Source: Onchocerca volvulus
Lineage: Eukaryota; Nematoda; Chromadorea; Rhabditida; Onchocercidae
Assembly: GCA_000499405.2 (NCBI GenBank)
Contig: HG738139.1
Coordinates: 6,100,616-6,164,615, forward strand
Direction of reading: 5' to 3'
DNA length: 64,000 nt
In this document: positions 59,261 through 64,000 of the stretch, in pieces
How the letters are laid out: the number at the start of each line of letters is the position of its first letter
Numbering within the stretch: position 1 is the stretch's first letter
Made by a program: the position numbers and the translations under genes
The notes under the pieces: model-generated
Database searches by the model: none
Seen by the model: the letters and a program-made list of their open reading frames with translations, nothing else
What the model was told of the DNA's origin: nothing

Positions 59261-62200
59261 TCATTTCACTTTTAATTGTTTCATTTTTGGCTGCCGCATT
59301 TTCATGTCACGTTTCTGTTCTAATTTCTATAAGAAGCAAAATTCAAAATAAAGAAAATTACTTTTAAAAAGCATTATTAAAAACAAAATCATAAGATTTT
59401 AATACCTACCTCTAACCTTCGCTGCTTTTCGGGATCTTCCTCTTCTAGAAGGCGTTGTTTGCGTTCTCTTGTTTTCTCCTCTCGACGGGCTTGAGCTGCT
59501 TCTTGTCTTGCCTGATGTGTTGTTTTCAGGAAGACTTCTTGCACACTTTGACGCTTTTTATCTGCCTAAAAATTATATATGACATCTTTATTTAGAACTG
59601 GAACATCATGAAGATTAGGATTTTACCAAAAGATGATAAAAACAACTTTATGAACATTTTCTTTCAAAGTAAGCAACAAGGACACCAGTAGATAAAAATG
59701 GAAACTATGAACCTTCAGTTTGCCTTCTCTTGAAAGTCGATAACGCCTTATTTTTTCAAAACAGTGAAATACCATTCGCAAGAGTGCGTCAATTTCTGCC
59801 ATATCATTACTCATTTTGAAAACGAAAAACAGCACTCGACTCGTTTCTGGTAACCGTGTAAATGATTCACCACTATAAAATACGCCGTGAAAAGTTTATA
59901 ATTCTCATTTACTAATTTTCTTATCCTCGTGAAAACCAATTTAATCTTCTACAGTGGGATACTAATCTATCAGTTTGTTGTCATAAACTTTTCTATTGGT
60001 ATTCAATGAATTTTGTTTGGTTTATAACCGACAGTTAATTACTCGAGTCTTTAGCAAGAATTTTTAACAAGAATCCCAATATAGTAGGGTAAATGGGAGA
60101 AGGTAGAATAAACATGTCTTGCGCTGAAAAAAAAAAAAATGAGATTTCATTATTCTTGAGATTGGAACAACAGAATGCTTTCTCGTAACAGAGAACAAAT
60201 GCATCTCTAAAGCAACATTATGGTAAGTAATAGTACAGGATCAGAATAAGAAGAAAAAAAGTGGCTTGATAAGCCAGCAGGATACTGCATAATAAGGTGG
60301 ACATTTCTGGTAATTCCCGTAAATATTCTTTAAAATGAATTACCCAAATGACAGAAACTCACTCCGAAGGTTTATAACCGGAATACTGATCTGAAAAGTG
60401 GAAATAATCAATGGCGTTTTCATATTTTCGAAATACTGATAAAACTGCTGGATCGATAATTGCATTAACGGCTTCAAATATTTCCGCATAAATCACAATC
60501 GAAGAGGGAAGTCCTAACCTATCCACTCCTTTTCGTTCTACTGTGAAAAAACTCTGAAAATTTATGTTTCTATAGAAATATTACTTTCATTTACTGAAAA
60601 TTTTTGAAAATAATGTCGAGGAACCTACGAGATCCATCTTTTCTTTGACTGCTTTGGTTACTGATTTCCGTTGCCCAATAGCAAACACAAATGAATCCAT
60701 TTCGTTGTTGTCTACATCGATACGTATTATAATCTGCAATCAAGTTTTTTATTTTCTGTTTTTTTACAAGAGATAAATAACTGCTGAATTTCTCGACAAA
60801 ATGGCAACAATTACAAACTTTATCTTGCTTCGGACGAATAAGATTCATGACAACATGGATTAAATCCTGTCGTTTCAACAATTTTAAAGTAATTAACATT
60901 CCCTGGCAGCCAATTCGACCTGAACACCTGAAAGCATATCAAAATTATCTCCTGCATAATTATGAAAAACGTACTAATACACGTTTCATTATTTATAACA
61001 GTAGCTCCGTCCCATTTCACCTACTACATTATTAAAAACATTCAATGACTGCAACACCGAAATCAGATTTCGATTTACAGAAAAGTGATGATAAGATTGG
61101 TTACGGCTGACATTTTAAGGTGAAAGGAAATAATAAAATCTTGCAAGAATACTTTGATAAAAGATGGGAAGAGTTTTTTATTGCCGATTATATAATTCTT
61201 GACTAGACATTAGTCGACGATACTGGAAAGAAAAAATTTACGAGCAATATAAAAGTTGACCTTACTTCCTGAAAATCTAAAAAAAAAAGAGATATCAGTA
61301 AGATGACTGTCTAAACATCATAAAAATAAAAATATAAAACTACCAAATAGTATAAACGGCATCAGTCTCTTTATGCATATGACCTTCCTTCAAGTCTACT
61401 GATGTACCGTCATCTCCAACAAGTGTAAATTGTTCTTCCAGAAGCGGAGTTACATCCATAAACCATTTATTCGCAATATTTCGATTTCTGGTACGACCGA
61501 AAATGTAATTTAACATATAAACTGCCAAAATTACCAATACTAAAGCTTCAACTTGATATGATGCCCAATTCGAACGGAAATGGGCTGGTACCTAAATTAG
61601 ACTGCAATTAATGATGTGGGATAATAATGAACAAGCTTAAGCTAAGTTTAAGCGGTATGTAGAAAAAACGAACTTTATGCTAGAATAATAAATATTAAAC
61701 AGAATGACGAGTAAAAAAAGGGAAAAATAACTACATACATCAGCAAATCTGAGCTGTGGCGAGATTTCTGGTTCAGTCTTCTGCAGATGAGTCTTTTTTA
61801 TAGGCTTCGAAAATTCATCTTCATCAATAAACTCATCGTCATCACTGTCGTCCTAAAATTTTATATTATGCATAATGGATCAGGCGCAAAACATGAATAT
61901 TAAAATATTCGGAAACAGTGACAAGCAGTAATGCTTAGTGGAACATCTTATCTTTTAAAAGTTTGTTCGAGCGCATAAAAAAAATTTTTTGGAAACCCAA
62001 ATAATGGAGTTTTTCGTTCAAAGAAAGCGGTAATTTGAATAAATAGATAAGAAAAAATATTACTGTCAACTTGTCTGCAATGAGTTTGTCAGCTTCTTTA
62101 TATGGTTTTAAAATAGCATCTTGATCATTCACATCTTCGACCTCCATATCTTCAAATTCCGCAAATTCGTTATCCATTTCTGCGGCTGCATTACTAAATC

Positions 62201-62267
62201 GCAATAGTTGACTAATAATTATTATCCATATTGTGAATAGACCATTCGTAAGCGATGGCCACATCAT
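59261..62267 (-). CDS. CCDC47 homologue (ER PAT complex / calcium-binding membrane protein)
   Basis: Nine exons, 62064-62267, 61739-61852, 61344-61591, 60819-60927, 60629-60733, 60363-60553, 59713-59872, 59410-59565 and 59261-59326, join to 1353 nt (450 residues; human about 483). A signal peptide ([14 protein letters not shown]...NAAAE, residues 1-30) precedes an acidic luminal part ([27 protein letters not shown]). One membrane span lies at about 121-137 ([18 protein letters not shown]). The cytosolic domain keeps [54 protein letters not shown] and VLFFVFKM. A charged coiled coil ([11 protein letters not shown]) and a Lys-rich tail (MKQLKVK) end it. CCDC47 acts with Asterix in multipass membrane-protein insertion at the ER and in calcium homeostasis. 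All junctions are in phase. Confidence 0.95.
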
Positions 62268-63067
62268 AACATCTGCAAATTCTTGAATTAGGCAAATTAG
62301 CCATTATTAAACAACTTAAAATATAAATTTGTCGGTTAAATATAAATCTGAGTAGTTCGGACTACAAAAAATGTTACAGATCAATCCAGCGGTCACCTTA
62401 AGTACTGATAAAAAGTTCTCAGAAAAAAAATATCAAAGAAAAAATTCCCTCAAACTTTCCATTCATCAAATCGATTTTGTCTTATGTTAGCAACTAAAAT
62501 AGAATATTGCTCAAATAATGCAAATGATACGAGGCTAACATGGCATGAGAGAACAGTGGCGTACAGTTCCAGATTATTAAATCCTAGCACTGCCACAAAT
62601 GTATCTAACATTCTCCAAAGGTCTTAAGGAAACAATCTAGATGATTTCTGGCTGTAATGCCTTAATCTAGCCTAATTTGAAAATAATTTAATAAGTGGGT
62701 TTCAGAAATGATTTAATAATAAAATTATCCGTAGTGGTCATCCAGTATTGTACTTGTAAATAAAATTTTCTTCATACTCTTCTCTTTCCCGTCCTTTCCC
62801 CATGCACTTGCTAATTCGTAACTTCACCAACCACCTGCTGTTTAACAGCACTTTGAACAGATTATCACAAAACTGGTAGCTAATCGATTCGAAACCCGTT
62901 GATAGGGCTATTGTGCAATCTTTTAAAGGTCAAAAAGAAATTGAGGTACAAAGGAGATCCACTTGGATCTCGGAGGATACCAGGAGAACTTAGCTTTTCA
63001 AAAGACGGTGAAAGTGAACTATAAATAGATTGATCATGGATTGTCGTTTTAGGTGTTATTCGTTTCT
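62268..63067. promoter_or_regulatory. Divergent intergenic region, CCDC47 / edge gene
   Basis: About 800 nt between two divergent starts. Acceptor-like sequences lie close to both: TTTGCAG about 10 nt before the CCDC47 ATG, and TTTTAG 15 nt before the ATG at 63068. Nothing else recognised. Confidence 0.45.
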
Positions 63068-64000
63068 ATGGAAGCGATTGCAGAATCATTGAACAATGAT
63101 CCACAGGTAAAGTTATGCATATACTTTTCAAATCTTTATTCGATAACAAACACGTAAGCACAATCATTGACTTCAGTTTGGTTGCTTTCAAAGACATTAT
63201 ATAAGAGTGATTAGAGAAAAATTGAGATTTTCGGAAATATTTCTTTCCATTATTTACTTTTAGACATTCTGTCTCATTTTCTTCTGCCAAAATTCGAAAC
63301 CAGTTTTTATTTAAAATAACTTTATTGAAATTCATCGTTAAGCTTATTAAGAACACTAGGTCATAACACTTTAGCTCGGGTCTATATATACTTAAGATGA
63401 TTAATTCTTGATACTTTTATCACAAAATTTTGAACAGGAAATAATGCTTGAACGTTTAATATAAAATTAAATGTGCATATAGAATTACTGTGCTAATTCA
63501 CAGTCATATTTTTAAGCATTTATGCTTACACCTGTTCTATGTATCCTCTTCCATGCGTAAACATGTTCTACGTATCCTCTTCCAGTCCCATATTCCAAAT
63601 TGCAGAATTCATTGGATCATTTGAAAGTTGTTGGTCGTAAATATTTGGAGAGTTTGAATAATTCAAGTTCAAGACAACACCAAATAGCTGCACAATCGCT
63701 CAGTTCTTCACTTTCTAATATTGCAGGTATTTCAGTAGGTCTGTGATTCTTTATCAGTTCTTTTCTAAAGTAATTTTATATAGCAGTCAAGATTTTGCAA
63801 AACGCAAACATGTTGTATAAAAATCATTTACAGAAATTCCTGATCAAATAAGGAAGCCACTGATTCGAATAACAGTCTCAACATGCTTTACTCGGCTTAC
63901 AGATCGACTTTCACAATCTTCAGTATATCTTGTTATATCATCCCTTGTGCGTGAGAATCCAGTAACCTCCATGAAACATCTCGCAGAAGCATACACATCA
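63068..64000 (+). CDS. 5' part of a helical-repeat (HEAT-like) protein, cut by the window edge
   Basis: Exons 63068-63106, 63606-63726 and 63834-64000 (open at the edge) join in phase and give the first 109 residues. The start follows an acceptor TTTTAG by 15 bases. The sequence is a run of amphipathic helices: LDHLKVVGRKYLESL, then RQHQIAAQSLSSSLS. IRKPLIRITVSTCFTRLTDR, SSVYLVISSLVRENP and SMKHLAEAYT follow. This resembles the start of a HEAT/ARM solenoid; large proteins such as GCN1 begin this way, but the match is too weak to name it. Confidence 0.6.

Overview
The window is AT-rich eukaryotic DNA with many short exons. Introns open GT and close with short nematode-type acceptors (TTTCAG, TTGCAG, TTTTAG). 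Several start codons lie within about 0-25 nt of a good acceptor that has no coding exon upstream, which is what spliced-leader trans-splicing leaves behind. Together with the gene content and one degenerate bacterial-looking peptidyl-tRNA hydrolase fragment, this suggests a nematode, most likely a filarial or related spirurid worm. The species cannot be named from sequence alone. I rebuilt the gene models by hand from splice signals, reading phase and protein-family similarity; nothing was aligned or searched.

Layout. 1-11.5 kb: a CWF19L2-type (CwfJ) splicing/RNA-debranching factor (+). It has a 6.1 kb intron that holds an opposite-strand gene for a small secreted PAN/Apple protein, and it needs a candidate 5-nt microexon to keep frame. 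11.9-12.1 kb: pth-like bacterial fragment (-). 13.2-15.0 kb: PEHE-domain protein, MSL1/KANSL1-like (+). 16.3-20.6 kb: Tra2-type SR splicing factor preceded on the same strand by a C1orf131/Faf1-like protein (-), a possible two-gene operon. 23.7-29.9 kb: PCF11, mRNA 3'-end processing (+). 30.9-33.5 kb: TFIIH p34 (+). 33.6-34.4 kb: vitamin K epoxide reductase (-), convergent and nearly overlapping. 35.1-35.8 kb: 66-residue membrane protein (+). 38.8-49.4 kb: a long gene for a polar, low-complexity protein whose internal exons are nearly all phase 1-1, with another small opposite-strand ORF pair in one intron. 50.5-52.4 kb: mitochondrial ribosomal protein mL46 (-), divergent from SMARCD/BAF60 (+, 52.9-56.5 kb). 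57.5-58.7 kb: METTL6-like tRNA m3C methyltransferase (+). 59.3-62.3 kb: CCDC47, an ER chaperone of the PAT complex (-). 63.1 kb to the edge: 5' part of a helical-repeat protein (+).

Most of the genes are housekeeping functions in gene expression: splicing, 3'-end formation, transcription and DNA repair, chromatin, tRNA modification and mitochondrial translation. They do not form one pathway and I see no cluster acting as a single system. The most unusual items are the microexon, the nested PAN gene, the pth relic, the phase-1 modular gene, the GAA-rich candidate exon behind tra2, and a pair of inverted fold-back elements at 47.1-47.3 kb.
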